Shown: positions 1 through 12,042, counted from the stretch's first letter. The stretch is 64,000 nt of DNA from Thysanoteuthis rhombus (GCA_963457665.1 OY735212.1:58395538-58459537); one strand, 5' to 3'. Numbers and translations: made by a program. Notes: generated by a model not told the origin, from the sequence alone.

Positions 1-359
1 GGTGCATAAATGACTTTTAATGAAATACAAAAAATTTGTATAAATTGGACAAACAAGGCTATAAAACTTTACCTTACCCGGCTAACTCAACTGACCTATC
101 TCCGACTAACTACAACTTTTTCAAGCATTTTGACCACTTCCTGCAAGAGGAGGTCTTCAACAACCAATGCCTTTGAAGGATTCATTGGTTCCAGGACCCC
201 ATAATTCTATGCTTCCAGAATAAATGGACTTGTTTCTATTTGGCAAAAATGTGTAGATTTTGAAAGTTCTCATTTCGATTTATAACTTTTATTCTAAGTT
301 GAGATATACTGCTTGCGAGTTGATGGTAAAAAAACGCAATTATTTTTTCTCCAACTGAA
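1..359 (+). mobile_element. mariner transposon relic, 3' part (cut by window start)
   Basis: The forward strand carries the C-terminal end of a mariner transposase, with the recognisable stretch FIGSRTP, then FYASRIN and WQKCVDF. It is closely related to the reverse-strand copy at 5938-6760, which has FIGSRAP, FYASRID and WQKCVDS in the same order. The right terminal inverted repeat is about 325-359 and ends CTCCAACTGAA before a TA at 360-361, the mariner target dinucleotide. The left part lies outside the window. The frame is broken, so this is a fossil DNA transposon. Confidence 0.8.
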
Positions 360-364
360 TATCT

Positions 365-610
365 TGAATGTGTATCAGTATGGATAGATAGATAAAGAGA
401 TAGATAAATAGATGGATAGATTTGTTCTCATCCCACACAGTCAAATACTCACATACATATAAATTCACCTTGTTTCACTCAACCAATTTATATACATATG
501 GTCACACCTGTCTGTATACACATAAATATGTATATATGCACATAAATAAAATTTAGTATATTTATCAGCATATGTATATACACTTATACACACACACACA
601 TACATACATC
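365..610. repeat. Simple repeats: GATA-type then TATA/CACA-type
   Basis: A GATA/GATAAA run lies at about 388-422, and a (CA)n/(TACA)n run at about 583-610. The sequence between is low-complexity. No coding signal. Confidence 0.8.
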
Positions 611-904
611 CAGCCATTCTCATTGGATGATGCAATGGTACATACGTTCATAATCGGTGATCAGTTTAAAATAATGATGTCTCCATTGAAGCAATTTAGC
701 TGAAGGGGAAGACAAAAAAATATGACTTTGGCAATAATTGACCTCTGCTTAATATTTATGAGCTGCATTTCATTGATTTTGTTTCTGTCTAATGCAAAGA
801 ATGATTCCTGAGTCTGAGAAAGAAGGAAAGCTCAAAAGATCCGTTCTTTAGTAGAAAACTGGCTTTTGCAGCTAAAAATATTCTGACCATTAGAAAGTTT
901 GAAT

Positions 905-1035
905 AAAGTATATTTATCATCACAATCGTCATGAATATTACCATCACCATCATCACCGTCATCATCACCATCATCACCATCATCATCATCATTACCATCA
1001 TCATCACCACCGTCATTGCTATCACCATTACCGCT

Positions 1036-1066
<31 letters not shown>

Positions 1067-1290
1067 TCATTACCATCACTATCACCCCTCCATCATCACC
1101 ATCATCACCATTGTCATCACCATCATCACTATCAACACTATCCCTACCATCACCATCACCACCATCATCACTATCACCATCATCATCACCATCACCACCA
1201 TCACCATCATCACCATCACCATCATCATCACTATCACCATCATCACCATCACCATCATCATTACCATCATCATCCTTATCATCAACATTA
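905..1290. repeat. Imperfect (ATC)n trinucleotide array
   Basis: About 380 bp of nearly pure CAT/ATC/ACC triplets. Every frame is open on both strands and reads as poly-His, poly-Ile/Thr, poly-Ser/Pro or poly-Met/Val, so these ORFs are compositional artefacts. RTE copies elsewhere here end in (ATG)n, whose complement is (CAT)n, so the array could have grown from a reverse-strand RTE tail. I see no RTE body beside it. Confidence 0.9.
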
Positions 1291-2815
1291 GTATCTGTCG
1301 CTGGTCATAATCTTTCCTCAAGATTCACCTTCCTCTCTATCACGGATGTCCCGGAGACTTTCCTTTCTGAATCTGTCTAAAATTATCTACAAAAAAGAGA
1401 TCTTCTATCTAAAATTATCTGAAAAATTTTTTTCGATGATGCCCAGTGGCATACAGATTTTCATGTTTGTATCCCTCCGAAATGTAACCAGCAGTTTCCA
1501 GAGACACACACGTAGTCAGATAGCTGGAAGAAGAGATCTGTTGCCAACTTGGCCGGTTGGTCAGGTTATTTGTGGGACTATGTTGATTTGATTATGACGC
1601 TCATGCATGCGTATGTTATCTCATCCCCACTTTTAACAAGTCCATGTTTCGGGATGGGAGTATGGACTCTTTTGGGTTAAAATTACCTTTGACTTCAGTT
1701 TAATTCTATTAATATCAATGGGCACTGAGTTTGTCAGTCACTATATGAATGATATGAGTAATTCAGAACAAAATACTACAAGAAGTAATTCCAAATTCTG
1801 GAAAAAGAAAAAAGCAGAAAACATTCATATAGATAAATAACAAACATAATTTTAAAACTTGCAGTGAGCCGAGCCAAGAAAAATTGCTGCTTCCAGAATT
1901 TACTCAGCTTTGATCATTGCATATACAATACAATGTAATTCACGATGTTATTTTATGCATCATTTGAGAAAATACTGTAAATGCTTTATTCTAATTGTTT
2001 GATGAATGTGAGGAAGTCAATCTGACAACATAGTAATTACATGAATTCTGATCAGAAATTTTCACTTTATTATGTTCAAACTAAGTGATCAATATTCAAC
2101 ATTGAATTAAGTGCATTGACAAGAGAGCAGATTACATAGAAAAACTAATATTTCTTGTGTCAAATAAATGCTTTTTTATCATTAAGTTTCATAATGTACC
2201 TACGTGATCACAAGAAAATTGCATCTAATATTTCTGACTATTAGGAATGGGAAGGTTTTTTTATTGTGATTTTTCTGTATTAAGGTCTAGGTGTGAGTAG
2301 TAATATAAATGGTAATTTCAGGCATATGCCTTTACATGAGAAATAAGCTATAATTTTACAAATGGAGTCTTGTATAATAAGTTCAGATTTGTCTGAACAA
2401 AGCTTGATTAATGGAGCATCTTAAGCATTTAAAATGTCAGTCTATGGTTTGTGAAACCAACCCTGAAATTGATGAAGAGATAAAGAATTCTAAAGCAGTT
2501 TAGCTTGTAAGCAAAGGCAATTTAGCTTCACAATCATTTATTCAATTGGTTTGTTCATAAAAGCAAAGCAAAAACTACAATTTCTGTTTGTAGTATCAAC
2601 TGGATGCAAATTATAATGTGAGTAAGTGCAAGACTCACTCTTACAAATTAATCATGAGAACATAATTCAACTTTATCAGTTCAAATTTCTACTGTAATAG
2701 ATCTACTATTTTTGATATTCACTCTCTCTGAAAGAGTAAGCACAAAGTTTTCAGAGACCCTTAGCAAGACTTGAAATTTGCACTCCTAGTTGAATTTCAA
2801 TGACTATTTTATTGT
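1291..2815. other. Unassigned A+T-rich sequence
   Basis: No convincing gene. The motif TCTAAAATTATCT occurs twice at about 1375-1424 and resembles the ends of Family B elements (28470-28785). A moderately GC-rich stretch at 1440-1600 is open for about 80 codons, but has no recognisable domain or clear splice frame. Confidence 0.5.
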
Positions 2816-2816
2816 A

Positions 2817-2896
2817 GTTCAGAGTGCCCTCCCGCCTTTTTGCCAGAGGCAACTACCTAGGTTTGCCTAATGGGCCGGCCAGCCCTGTCTCTGAGA
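2817..2896 (-). mobile_element. hAT-like transposon terminus (fragment)
   Basis: On the minus strand a GC-rich end reads CAGGGCTGGCCGGCCCATTA, followed by GGCAAACCTAGG and a GTTGCCT motif. This resembles the CAGGG-CGGCCC...TAGGCAA ends seen on many hAT non-autonomous elements. No matching second end was found, so extent and superfamily are inferred from one terminus. Confidence 0.45.
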
Positions 2897-3207
2897 AAAT
2901 GGTCAGTCAGGCCTAGAAAAAGAAAAATGGTATATTTGTTTTATTTTATTTCGAGGTGAGTCATTATAAAGTTAGACGCAGAATTTAGAGTCTTACTCTT
3001 GGTCAGGAAATAAAAGAATTTTTCTTCCTTAAGAGATGAAAATTGTGTTTGTTCAAAAAAGATTTGTAGACTCGGTTCTTTTCATTCTTACTTCTTCTTT
3101 GTTTGATGATGGAGAGGCCTTCACTCTTGCTTCAATACTTGGTTTTGTGAAACATATTTCTATATAACTGAGATAACGTTTTGACTTCCTGAGCTAAATT
3201 AACAAGA

Positions 3208-3775
3208 AATAGAAACAGTGACTTAACCAACATCTTTTGGCAGCATGAAGTATTGGGGGCGATCAACTAAAAATTGGAAAATGTGATCAATGAATAATTT
3301 ACTTCTTTTGCCTTTGTTAGACATTATAAAGTCTGATTTTTCAAAATATAAGTGTGAATGCAGCACATCACGTCTCACAATATTACTCTCAAGTTTAGCA
3401 CATCACGTCTCACAACATGGATCCCCAGAGATCACATGAGAAACCGAAGCCAACAAAACACAAGATGGAGAGATGAACTGGACAAATTCAGGAAATACTG
3501 GCTCTGTGATGCCCATGATAGAGAAGCGTGGCAAATCCTGGGGGAGGTTTATGTCTAATAGCGGACGTTAAAAGACTGATGATGATGATGAACAATGTAA
3601 ATTGAACCTCTTACTAAAAACCTCATCCCTCTAGCTCCATTGGTGCAACTTGTACATATGATATACACATAGCTAACCAGCCAGCCAGCCAGCCAGCCAG
3701 CCAGCTAGACCAACTTGAAAACAGAGAAAACTATGTTCAGTGTTTTAGTTACAGTTTTGGTAGACAGCTTCTAAT
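3208..3775 (+). repeat. Family A dispersed repeat, interrupted by an RTE insertion
   Basis: The left half (3208-3360) carries the family marks TAGAAACAGTGA, CTTTTGGCAGCATG and GATCAACTAAAAATTGG. The right half (3593-3775) resumes with AATGTAAATTGAAC, CTCTAGCTCCATTGGTG, an (AGCC)n run at 3668-3704 and a GTTTTGG...CTTCTAAT end. An RTE 3' fragment lies between, so Family A was here first. Unclassified non-autonomous element of about 450 bp. Confidence 0.7.
3362..3592 (+). mobile_element. RTE-like LINE, 3' end fragment
   Basis: The last ~75 codons of the RTE C-terminal domain are recognisable (WIPRDHMRN, then RWRDELDKFRKYWL and DREAWQILG), followed by the 3' UTR and a (GAT)n tail at 3578-3591. 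An 18-base stretch of the element is repeated at 3363-3380 and 3398-3415, a 35 bp local duplication at the 5' truncation point. Inserted in Family A. Confidence 0.85.
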
Positions 3776-5935
3776 AATAGACTTATTCAATTAATTTACC
3801 AGCAGACTTTCTTATTCAGTGTTGGATCAAAGCAGCTGGAGTCTCTGTGCTAGGACAAAGTAGGGGTCGGGCCCCCTCTGGGGTTTAAATTAAGATTACT
3901 AGGAGTTGCAGAAACATTTGAAAAACTTTTACAAAAATAATTATGTTACTAGTGCTATATTCATTGTCTCTACATACAAAAATGTACTCCCGGTGTATAT
4001 AGTAAAAATGCTATTCACTATTAGTTTTAAATACATTTTTATTTTTGTAACATTTTAGTAATTCATTCTTTAAAAAAAATCGATTTTTTCTTGAAATAAA
4101 TGGTGTAAATGATAATATACATCCCATTATTTCTATTGTTTAAATGGAATAAAATCAATCAAAAATCTTTTCTTTTTGCAGAAGGCTGAGGCTACTTTAG
4201 ATTATGAAGTCCTGGGCAGCAGATGGTCAACCCATATGTTAATCTGGCACAAGTTATATTTCACAACTCCTGGAGAAAAATATTGATATTATTCTGTTAA
4301 TTGAAGTCTGCTTCAAGTCTCCCCATGAAATGTGCATAACTACCAGAATTGTTTGCCTTTGGTCTTCATGATCAGATATGATATCAGTCCAATGAACCGC
4401 AGTTTTCTAAACTTTTGGCCTATTTGATTTGAAAGTAAATATCAAAATGCTACTGTAAAAAGAACTGAATTAGTTTTAAATAAACTTGAGATTCTTATTT
4501 AGAATTTTTTGAGACTGACAAATATTGACATATGCAATGATGGTTCTTATTTGGATAAAGTCCCACCTTTGAAAAATTGAAAAATAAAAGCTTTATATCA
4601 CTTTGAAATATCTTAGTTTACATTCACAATATGTCATTGAAGGGACCCTGACTGAAGACAATTTCTGGTCTATTCCTCTCAGATTTTGCAGTTTTGAATG
4701 ATCATTCATAAAAGTAATGACAAGATATGATATTGCCTCTCTATAATATACTTAAGTTTCCTCATGAATAAACTACTTCATGTCATTGGTATGGCTTTAC
4801 TGAAGTATTTCAATTTACCCTGAAGAATATAAGATATAAAATATACATTTACCCGGAAGAATATAAAATCCTACAAAGTTTTAGACTTTATTAAAGTATC
4901 AGCTGAATCTGATTCTAAAGAATTCCAACAAATTTAATTTTGTCTGAGGACAGCTCAAAAAATATGAGAGACAAGAAAATTTATAGATGTGTCTTATTGT
5001 GAGAGACAAATAATCTTGTCTATCTAATTTATTCCTAAAAGTTGCCACATTTATTTATCTTCTGTAAACTTTTCCCTTTCATATGTACATTTTCTGGCTG
5101 GAGAATTTCATTAACAAACCAGTTTTTAAAAAGTATTCAATATTTTCCACTGCTTCCATTCCCAATAGACAAATATAAAGAATTATTGACACCCGGGATT
5201 AGAAATGGCACCAGAATTTATGTCCTTGCCAAAAGCCAGTATTCTTATTGGAATTTATATTTCCAAAGGCAGACTGAAGTAAAGTTTAGTTTTTGTTAAT
5301 ACAGACAACTTTGACATTCTTATTGTATTTAGACAAATAACCTGTCAGTTTTGTTTGTATATTCATACAGGGGACTACTTCTCTCACCATTATAATTCTA
5401 TATTTTTTACAGGTGATGAAAAGAAAACAATCTGAACCTAAAAAATGGATTCAATCATATTTATTGAACATATTGGTTTCTTTTGGGGGGAAAAGCATGT
5501 GCTACAAAGTTTCTTTGTGCATACGTTCATAGAGATACTTCAAAAACAGAGTCTGGATTCTCCCTGGCTGAAAATCTAAGAGACTCCATCAGAGATAAGC
5601 CAATCAATCACTTCTCTTCACATAGATAAGCATTCTCGAGTTAGTTTCTGCCAATATTGCACAAATGAATTTTTATCAAAATTGTTTTTATCAAAATAAT
5701 GATTTAAAAATCCTAAATTATTTGTGTTTTTCTTTGAAAAAAAAAAAAGAAAAATGTTTGGATAGATTGGAGAAAAAGAGAATTGGAGTTGTGGGGGTGG
5801 TGGGGTTGATGGGAAAATTGTTTTTGTAAATGTTAAAACAAAATCAAACTTGTTATAGAATGGAAAAAAAACAGCTGACAAGTGACTCAGATAAAATCAT
5901 GTAAAATTTCATTTCAAAACTAGAACGTGTAATAC
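3776..5935. other. Unassigned A+T-rich sequence
   Basis: No supported gene. A GC-rich patch at about 3845-3890 contains GGGCCCCCTCTGGGG and may be a decayed transposon end. The 85-codon open stretch at 5042-5299 shows no domain and no convincing splice sites. Confidence 0.5.
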
Positions 5936-5937
5936 TA

Positions 5938-6760
5938 CGTTGTTGCAAAAATATTAGCAGTTTTTTATTTTCAACTTCAAGGCAGTATATCTCAGCTTAG
6001 AATAAAAGTTGTTAACCCAAATAAGAACCTTTAGAATCCACACATTTTTGCCAACTAGAAATGAGTGTATCTATTCTGGAAGCATAAAAGTCTGGGGCCC
6101 TGGAACCAATGAATTTTTTGAAGGTGTTCAAAGATACTGCCTGGTTTTTTAAGACCTTCCCTTGCAGGAAGTCTAAATGCTTGAAAAAATTGGTTGTCAG
6201 TTGAAGAGAGATCTAGTGAGTAGCCTAATTCATACAGTTACTGCAGAATCATTGCATGACATCTCAAGCATTTTTTGTTTTTCAAACTTGGAACAAATCT
6301 CAAACAACCATTGAATGGTGAGCATTTATTTCCTTTGAAATCTCTGTTGTTTTGTGTATGTCTGCCTCAAAAATGGCTCTCCATTGGATGTAATCAATCT
6401 GGAGGACGTCCACTTTTTTAAGGCTACTGTCTCTGTTTTGAAATGTTTTGAACCAATGTTGAGTAGCACATTTGTTGATGGTCCCCTGGCAAAATACTTA
6501 GTTGATATTATTAGCCTTTTCTGCTGTTTTATGTCCTATTTTGAACACATACAACAAAATTGCTCGAATTTGCTTTTTTCCATCTTTGATTTGACAGCCT
6601 CAAATTAACCTAAAAAAATAAAGTTCATCCTTAATAAATAAAGCAAAATTCATGCTTTAAATGGTATGTTACATGAACATTGTTGAATTTTAGTTTATCT
6701 CAAAAATAAACATCAATTTCAGAATAGAAAAAAAAAAACATAATTATTTTTATACCAACC
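5938..6760 (-). mobile_element. mariner transposon relic with both ends
   Basis: Ends are imperfect inverted repeats: left ACGTTGTTGCAAAAATATTA and right TTAGGTTGGTATAAAAATAA (read on the minus strand), each beside a TA (5936-5937 and 6761-6762). They resemble mariner ends of the Hsmar2/MADE1 type. On the minus strand a degenerate transposase is visible: an N-terminal helix-turn-helix region near 6350-6590, then a C-terminal segment with FIGSRAP, FYASRID and SSWQKCVDSKGSY near 6030-6130. At ~820 bp it is shorter than a full mariner (~1.3 kb), so the catalytic middle is deleted and frames are broken. Confidence 0.85.
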
Positions 6761-6927
6761 TAATAAATGCCTCAGCTTGGAATTTAACCACAATCTACAA
6801 TTTTGTTTCAGCCATGAAGAGAAACTATGAGAGAGTTTTGAAGAATAAATGATTCAAAGTGGAAAAACAATCTCAACCCTTGGTGCATCACATACCACCA
6901 CAGCTGCTAGATTCTTTGATACTGACT

Positions 6928-7356
6928 AAGGGTGTATAACCAATGCATCCTCCCGATAGTCACTTATGGAGCTGAAATATGGAACCTAACCAAAAGACGG
7001 ACCCGTAAATTGAGAACCATGCAACGTGCACATGAAAGAATAATGCATGGCCTTACATGGAAAGACCACAAGACAGCACAGTATATCCGAGAAAAGACAA
7101 GAGTTAGAGACATCACAGAATCCATTAAAAATCTCAAATGGCGGTGGGCTGGCCATGTTGCAAGAATGGTAGACAACCGATGGGCATCACGACTCACGAC
7201 ATGGATCATCCGAGATCACATGCTCAACCGAGGCCGGCAGAATATTAGATGGAGAAACAAGCTCGACAAGTTCAGAAAGTACTGGCTCCACGACACCCAT
7301 GATAGAGAAGTGTGGCAAATCCTGGGGAACAACAGACATTAAAAGACTGATGATGA
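6928..7356 (+). mobile_element. RTE-like LINE, 5'-truncated copy
   Basis: The C-terminal RT/thumb-to-tail region is open for 136 codons: YNQCILPIVTYGAEIWNLT, then RAHERIMHGLTWKDHKTAQY, KNLKWRWAGHVARM and DREVWQILG. Part of the 3' UTR is missing (the GTCTATGTCC step), and the copy ends in a short GATGATG tail. The start coincides with the junction at ACTAAG/GGTGTA. Confidence 0.9.
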
Positions 7357-8422
7357 ATGGAGGGAATTATTGAAACTAACCAAGAATACTATGATTGAAA
7401 AAACCTTTCCACAAAAAATTCAGAGCTGAGTAACCAGTTTTTTAACATATAGGAAAAAGTTCCCCACCTTAAATTATTGTTGATTATATATCGGCCATAT
7501 TTTTCCTGCAAAAGTTGTCAATTTGGAAGATTTGCATAATTTTATGTGTGTATCTTTACAGATGAAAGGCATAAAGCTGATAGGTAATAGAGTTAAAAAA
7601 AAGATCAAAGATTTGGGGGCTTAAGTATATATTAGGTTACTTATAACAAGAAACTTTTTTAGCAAAACCAATTTATCTCTGGTCTGTTTTTATCATTTGT
7701 GTTGTGTAAAAAAGGAAGAACAATAAAATATTCAAAAAAGTTTATAGTAAACCAAAGTCTAATGAGAAACAATGAAGGAAGGGATGATCAATGGAAAACT
7801 GGTTGGAATGAGAGAACCTAATTGTGTAATTTGTCAATTGGTCACATTAGAAAGCTGAATGCGCAAGTCAATGGTGAATTGAGTTGAGGGTAATAGCCAA
7901 CTAATAAGTCAGAAAAAAGAAAGGAAGATTGAATGGTATTCAGGTATTAGGCTTATCTCCTGGTTTTTGCTCTTCGTCCGTGATAAAATTCTGTTTCTTC
8001 CTTGGTCGCTGTTGTTCTCAAAAGTCCCAAAGGATTCAAGTTTGATGAATAGTCTACTCAGTGTAGTAATTAGAAACACAATGTTAGTGTTTTTTTCCTT
8101 CTGATTTTTTTGACTTTTGATACCTTTTATTCTTGCTTTAATTCTTGTATTCTTTGGATTAAAGAAAAAATAGATGCTATAATTTCTAAAATAACCCTGC
8201 AAAAATCAACAACTCACATTTTATGAAATAATGAGATTTCTGTTCTTAATGAAGGAAATGAAATATCCTTACTTTTGGAAAAAAACCCACATAAAACAAC
8301 ACAACAAAAAACACCTGATACGGTTAGAGGGTAACTGAACATTTAATGATAGATGATTGGAGCAGAATCAAAATACAGCATTTCATCCTTAATATGATAA
8401 AGTCAAAGCACAGAATAGATAC
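7357..8422. other. Unassigned A+T-rich sequence
   Basis: No domain, RNA or repeat end that I can support. Reading frames here are short and compositionally biased. Confidence 0.5.
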
Positions 8423-8814
8423 GTTTGCAGTCTCCAAGAATGAGAAAATTCCACTAGTGCTAAAAAGAAGGGTCTACAACGAATGCATCTTCCCAATAGT
8501 CACCTATGGGACTAGAATATGGAACCTAACCAAAAGACTGACCGTCAAATTGAAAACCATGCAATATGCACAAGAGAGAATCATGCTGAACATCACACGA
8601 AGAGATCACAAGACAGTACAATATATCAGAGTAAAAACAGGAGTCCTAGATTTTACAGAATCTATTAGGAAACTTAAATGGCAATGGGCTGGTCATGTTG
8701 TGAGAATGTCAAACAACCGCTGGACATCATGTCTTACAATATGGATCCCTAGAGATCACATGAGAAGGGTTTATGTCCGATGACAGACACTAAAAGGCTG
8801 CTGATGATGATGAT
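8423..8814 (+). mobile_element. RTE-like LINE copy with internal deletion
   Basis: Recognisable C-terminal domain: IFPIVTYGTRIWNLT, then HKTVQYIRVKTGV and LKWQWAGHVVRMSNN. It jumps from the WIPRDHMR motif straight into the 3' UTR at about 8766, so the Arg-rich stretch and the FRKYWL segment (about 150 bp in other copies) are missing. The tail is CTGCTGATGATGATGA, shared with the 33.5 kb and 63.6 kb copies and different from the ACTGATGATG tail of most others. Confidence 0.85.
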
Positions 8815-8823
8815 TAAAAACAT

Positions 8824-8897
8824 AAAAACAACAGAATTTCTTTGAACAACATAGAAGTCTTGGCCAAGGTCTACGTCCAATGGCAGATGCTAAAAGA

Positions 8898-8953
<56 letters not shown>

Positions 8954-8982
8954 AAACAAGAGAATTTCTTAAAACAACATAG
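8824..8982 (+). mobile_element. Very short RTE insertion with ~31 bp target duplication
   Basis: Only about 35 bp of RTE 3' UTR (GTCTACGTCCAATGGCAGAT and GCTAAAAGA) plus a (ATG)n tail at about 8898-8951. It is flanked by near-identical direct repeats, 8824-8854 and 8952-8982, matching at 28 of 31 positions by my count. The same RTE family supplies the copy immediately upstream. Confidence 0.75.
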
Positions 8983-9655
8983 TCTCTATTCATAGCACAT
9001 CATTCTGTATTGGGCATGACAACATTTGCTAAGCAAATACTCAAAATATTTAAGGGGAAACTCACACCTAATTTGATCAAATTTTGACATCTACGCTTTT
9101 TTACATCGTCTTATAGAAAAATTGATTTTCTTTCAAATGGTGTATAATGATAAAGCATTTGAAGGAAGAATATTATGCCTGGCGCCAGGGTATAACATAC
9201 TACTAACAGCAGCGGTAATATTTTTTATTTAAATCTCTTTTTAAATCATACAAATATTGTATATTATATGAATAAATGATGTAAATATTGCAAGCAAAAT
9301 AAAGATTATTTGTATGATGTAAAATAACTGAATGCAATATTATTTGTGAGATTTTTTGGTTATGAAAACCCTAACCTTGATTTTTTCAAAAGCATATATT
9401 TCAAATTTAGGTAAAGTCTCCTCTTTTATTTATGAACCAATTCTCATGAATGCTGTTTAGTGAAGAAATGTTTCAAAACGATACACCTAGAGGCGCTATT
9501 TCAAACTTTTTTTTTTGTAAACAAATTCCAAATTTTGATGTTTGTTTTTTTTTTAAGCCATCCCTACCACATTTTTCAGTTTTCCCAAAAAATTCTTTTT
9601 AAAAAAGTAATTTGAGTATGTCTGAGTAATATCTTCAATTTTAAAATCTCTATCT
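8983..9655. other. Unassigned A+T-rich sequence
   Basis: No supported gene or repeat boundary. A small inverted motif TGGCGCCAGG is at about 9180-9190. Confidence 0.5.
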
Positions 9656-9762
9656 TATCATCATCAGTCTTTTAACGTCTGTCATTGGACATAGACCTTG
9701 TCAAGGACTCGCCACAATTCTCTATCGTGGGCGTTGCAGAGCAAGTATTTTCTGAATACTGA
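9656..9762 (-). mobile_element. RTE-like LINE, 3' terminal fragment
   Basis: A reverse-strand 3' end of about 107 bp: (ATC)n tail complement, CAGTCTTTTAACGTCTGTC, the GGACATAGACCTT step, then the complement of the DREVW...AHDR codons. It is strongly 5'-truncated at about 9762. Confidence 0.85.
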
Positions 9763-10561
9763 AGTTCAAATTTTGCTCATTCAAAAATACACAAAATTGA
9801 AAAGAAACTAAAATCTAAAAAAAAAGGGACCAAAATCAATGAAAATTGGCTGTCAATGTAATCAAACATGAAAAAACAATAATAAAAATTACAGGTTGAG
9901 GAAAGAAGGGATCAAATAGGTTCAAGTCCTGCTTTTGATGAACAAAGAAATAAAGTTGCTGAACTGTAATTCTATCAATTTAACATTTTACACACAATAA
10001 GGGACTACATTTAATGATGAGACAAAAATGAGTGATGGGTATCCCAGCATGCCCCGTTTTATTGACCAAGCTCAGATGTGGGAGAGAGCATATCTACAAT
10101 TTTTGCAAATTGTGTCGGAAATTGGTATTTCTGCAGGATTTTATTTTTGTTTGTATAAATTTACAATAATACCCATACAGCTGCAATAAATAGTTATTGC
10201 TTTTAGTCTCTTGGTTGTGTGAGTTTTGTATCTCAGGACGTAGTAAGAATTATGATAATTTAGACATAATTGCTTAAGTCACTATAATATTACCCATTTG
10301 GTTCTCAAGCATCTAAGTTTTGTGAACACATTGACAATATAAAAGAAAATGAATTAAAGAAAGACTCAATAGAAACTCTCAGGTAACCAACCTCTTTCAG
10401 TAGATTAGGGATGATCAATGCAGAGAAAACTGTATGGTGTTTACATGTTTGAGATTTGAAGAAATTGATTCAATTATATATATACATATATATCGCATAG
10501 ATTTTACAAGTATTAGGCAAACCAAATGATTCATATTGTCTAAAATGAAAAGAAAATATTA
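9763..10561. other. Unassigned A+T-rich sequence
   Basis: No supported feature. Short TA-rich run at about 10478-10495. Confidence 0.5.
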
Positions 10562-10893
10562 GTGTGTTCAGAAAGTAATTACATATTACACTGCTATGAA
10601 TTATAAGCCAACCAAGACCAGGGTTAAATAGCACAAAACAACACCTGGATTTAGTTCATTATTTCTTCTATCCAGAAATGCATCATTTATAATGAATTGT
10701 AAGGTTTAACCCGATGGAGGATAAAGACTTTAAAGAATAAAAACAAACCATCGAATTTCTGAAAAGACACAGAATTATTTCAACAAGGAATCAAACATTT
10801 GCCTTCTTTTTTGGCAACTGTCATCAATAATAATGGTGATCACATATTGTGATTTTGCATACATGAAAATACGTCATTACTTTCCGGACACCT
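10562..10893. mobile_element. MITE (Tc1/mariner-like ends), copy 1
   Basis: The left end GTGTGTTCAGAAAGTAATTA is an inverted match to the right end, which on the minus strand reads GGTGTCCGGAAAGTAATGAC. Inside are no codons of note. Interior text such as ACACCTGGATTTAGTTCAT, and AACCC near GGAGGATA, recurs in the copy at 24062-24454, which defines a family. A TA precedes the left end. Confidence 0.75.
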
Positions 10894-11249
10894 TGATATG
10901 ACAACGCAAAGATGACAGTTTAAGAATAGGAAGTGTTTGATTACCTTCAAGAGGCAATGTATTTTTTTGTGCCAGGAGTTGAATGATGAAGAAAATGGGT
11001 ATAAGATGATAAGAAAAAATAACACGGATAAATTTGAAAAAAATATCTTCATGAAGATTTTATGCCGTGGCACCTGATGCAATTGCAAACTTGTAAACAA
11101 TTTACCCCACCAGCATACTTCTTAGAATGAAGAAACAATAAACAATACATACATGTACACGTATATACATAAGCAAACATACAAGAATATACACGCAAAT
11201 ACCTGCATATATATCCATACACACCAACAATCATGCATTTACATTGGAT

Positions 11250-11480
11250 AATGGAAGATTAAACTCCCTGGCTTCATTGGAATCTAAAAGGTAAACAAAA
11301 CAGAATCAGTTTCTCTCCACAATATCAATCCAGAACTATGTCCCAATTTACCTTCTTTACTAATAGTTCCTGTGGATGGGATTTGCAAACTTTTGCAAAA
11401 CAATTTGGCCTGAATTAGGCTTCAGAAGTGGGAGTGAATTCGTCATCAGTTTTTGCATACATCACTGTGTCACTGTCCCA
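11250..11480 (+). repeat. Family D repeat, copy 1
   Basis: Shares GAATCTAAAAGGTAAAC near its start, and CATCAGTTTT with GCATACATCACTGTG at its end, with the ~230 bp segment inserted in Family A at 16296-16530. Non-coding, unclassified. ORFs over 10840-11234 are not convincing genes. Confidence 0.5.
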
Positions 11481-11551
11481 AGAGGGTGACAATTGAGATA
11501 ACTGTCCAAAATCTTTTCATGTAGTTTCTTGGATAATTCTTTTTTTGTCTG

Positions 11552-11735
11552 TCAACACAATATCTCCAAAAGTTCTCCATGAATTTCAATCAAATCCTGT
11601 TGAAAGGTTGGCAATGACATTAAAGAAATCCGGTTGATTTTGGGGTGGATCCATGCACAATTATTTCCCTTGACAATTACGTTAACAGAGATCCATGCTC
11701 TGTGAGGATTTTTGTCTGGTTTTATTGTATAGTTT
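11552..11735 (-). repeat. Family E repeat, copy 1
   Basis: On the minus strand it carries GTGCATGGATCCACCCCAAA and GGAGAACTTTTGGAGATATT. The same words recur at 49750-49860, 54000-54085 and 55050-55340. The 79-codon open frame over it is therefore a repeat artefact and not a gene. Confidence 0.6.
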
Positions 11736-11959
11736 TTTTCCAAAGATACTGATTGAAGTGTTTCCATGGTAAACATACTTAATTTTTTCATATCATTTCA
11801 TAAAGTCAGAACTGACTAATTGAAAGCAGAAGATGAATAGTATCATTAGTAAATGTAAGTCTATGACATCACATCTAATAATATGGAAAAATCATGATGA
11901 ATGATATATGATATTAGTACAAAAACAACTGGGCGACACTAACCACAGCTCTACCACTG

Positions 11960-12042
11960 ATACATATTCATATGTATATATATATGTATATATATGTATG
12001 TATATTTATATATATGCATATATATTTGCTTATATAGGTATA
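11960..12042. repeat. TATA/TATG simple repeat
   Basis: Alternating TATATG units just 3' (minus-strand sense) of the next RTE copy. Drives two overlapping spurious ORFs. Confidence 0.85.

Noticed and set aside
931-1380. 149-codon and poly-His ORFs
   Set aside because: Encoded by the (ATC)n array.
8900-8951. CRISPR-like or satellite array
   Set aside because: A pure trinucleotide tail of an RTE insertion, with no repeat-spacer structure.
11552-11791. 79-codon minus-strand ORF
   Set aside because: Covered by Family E, which recurs in broken form at three other places.
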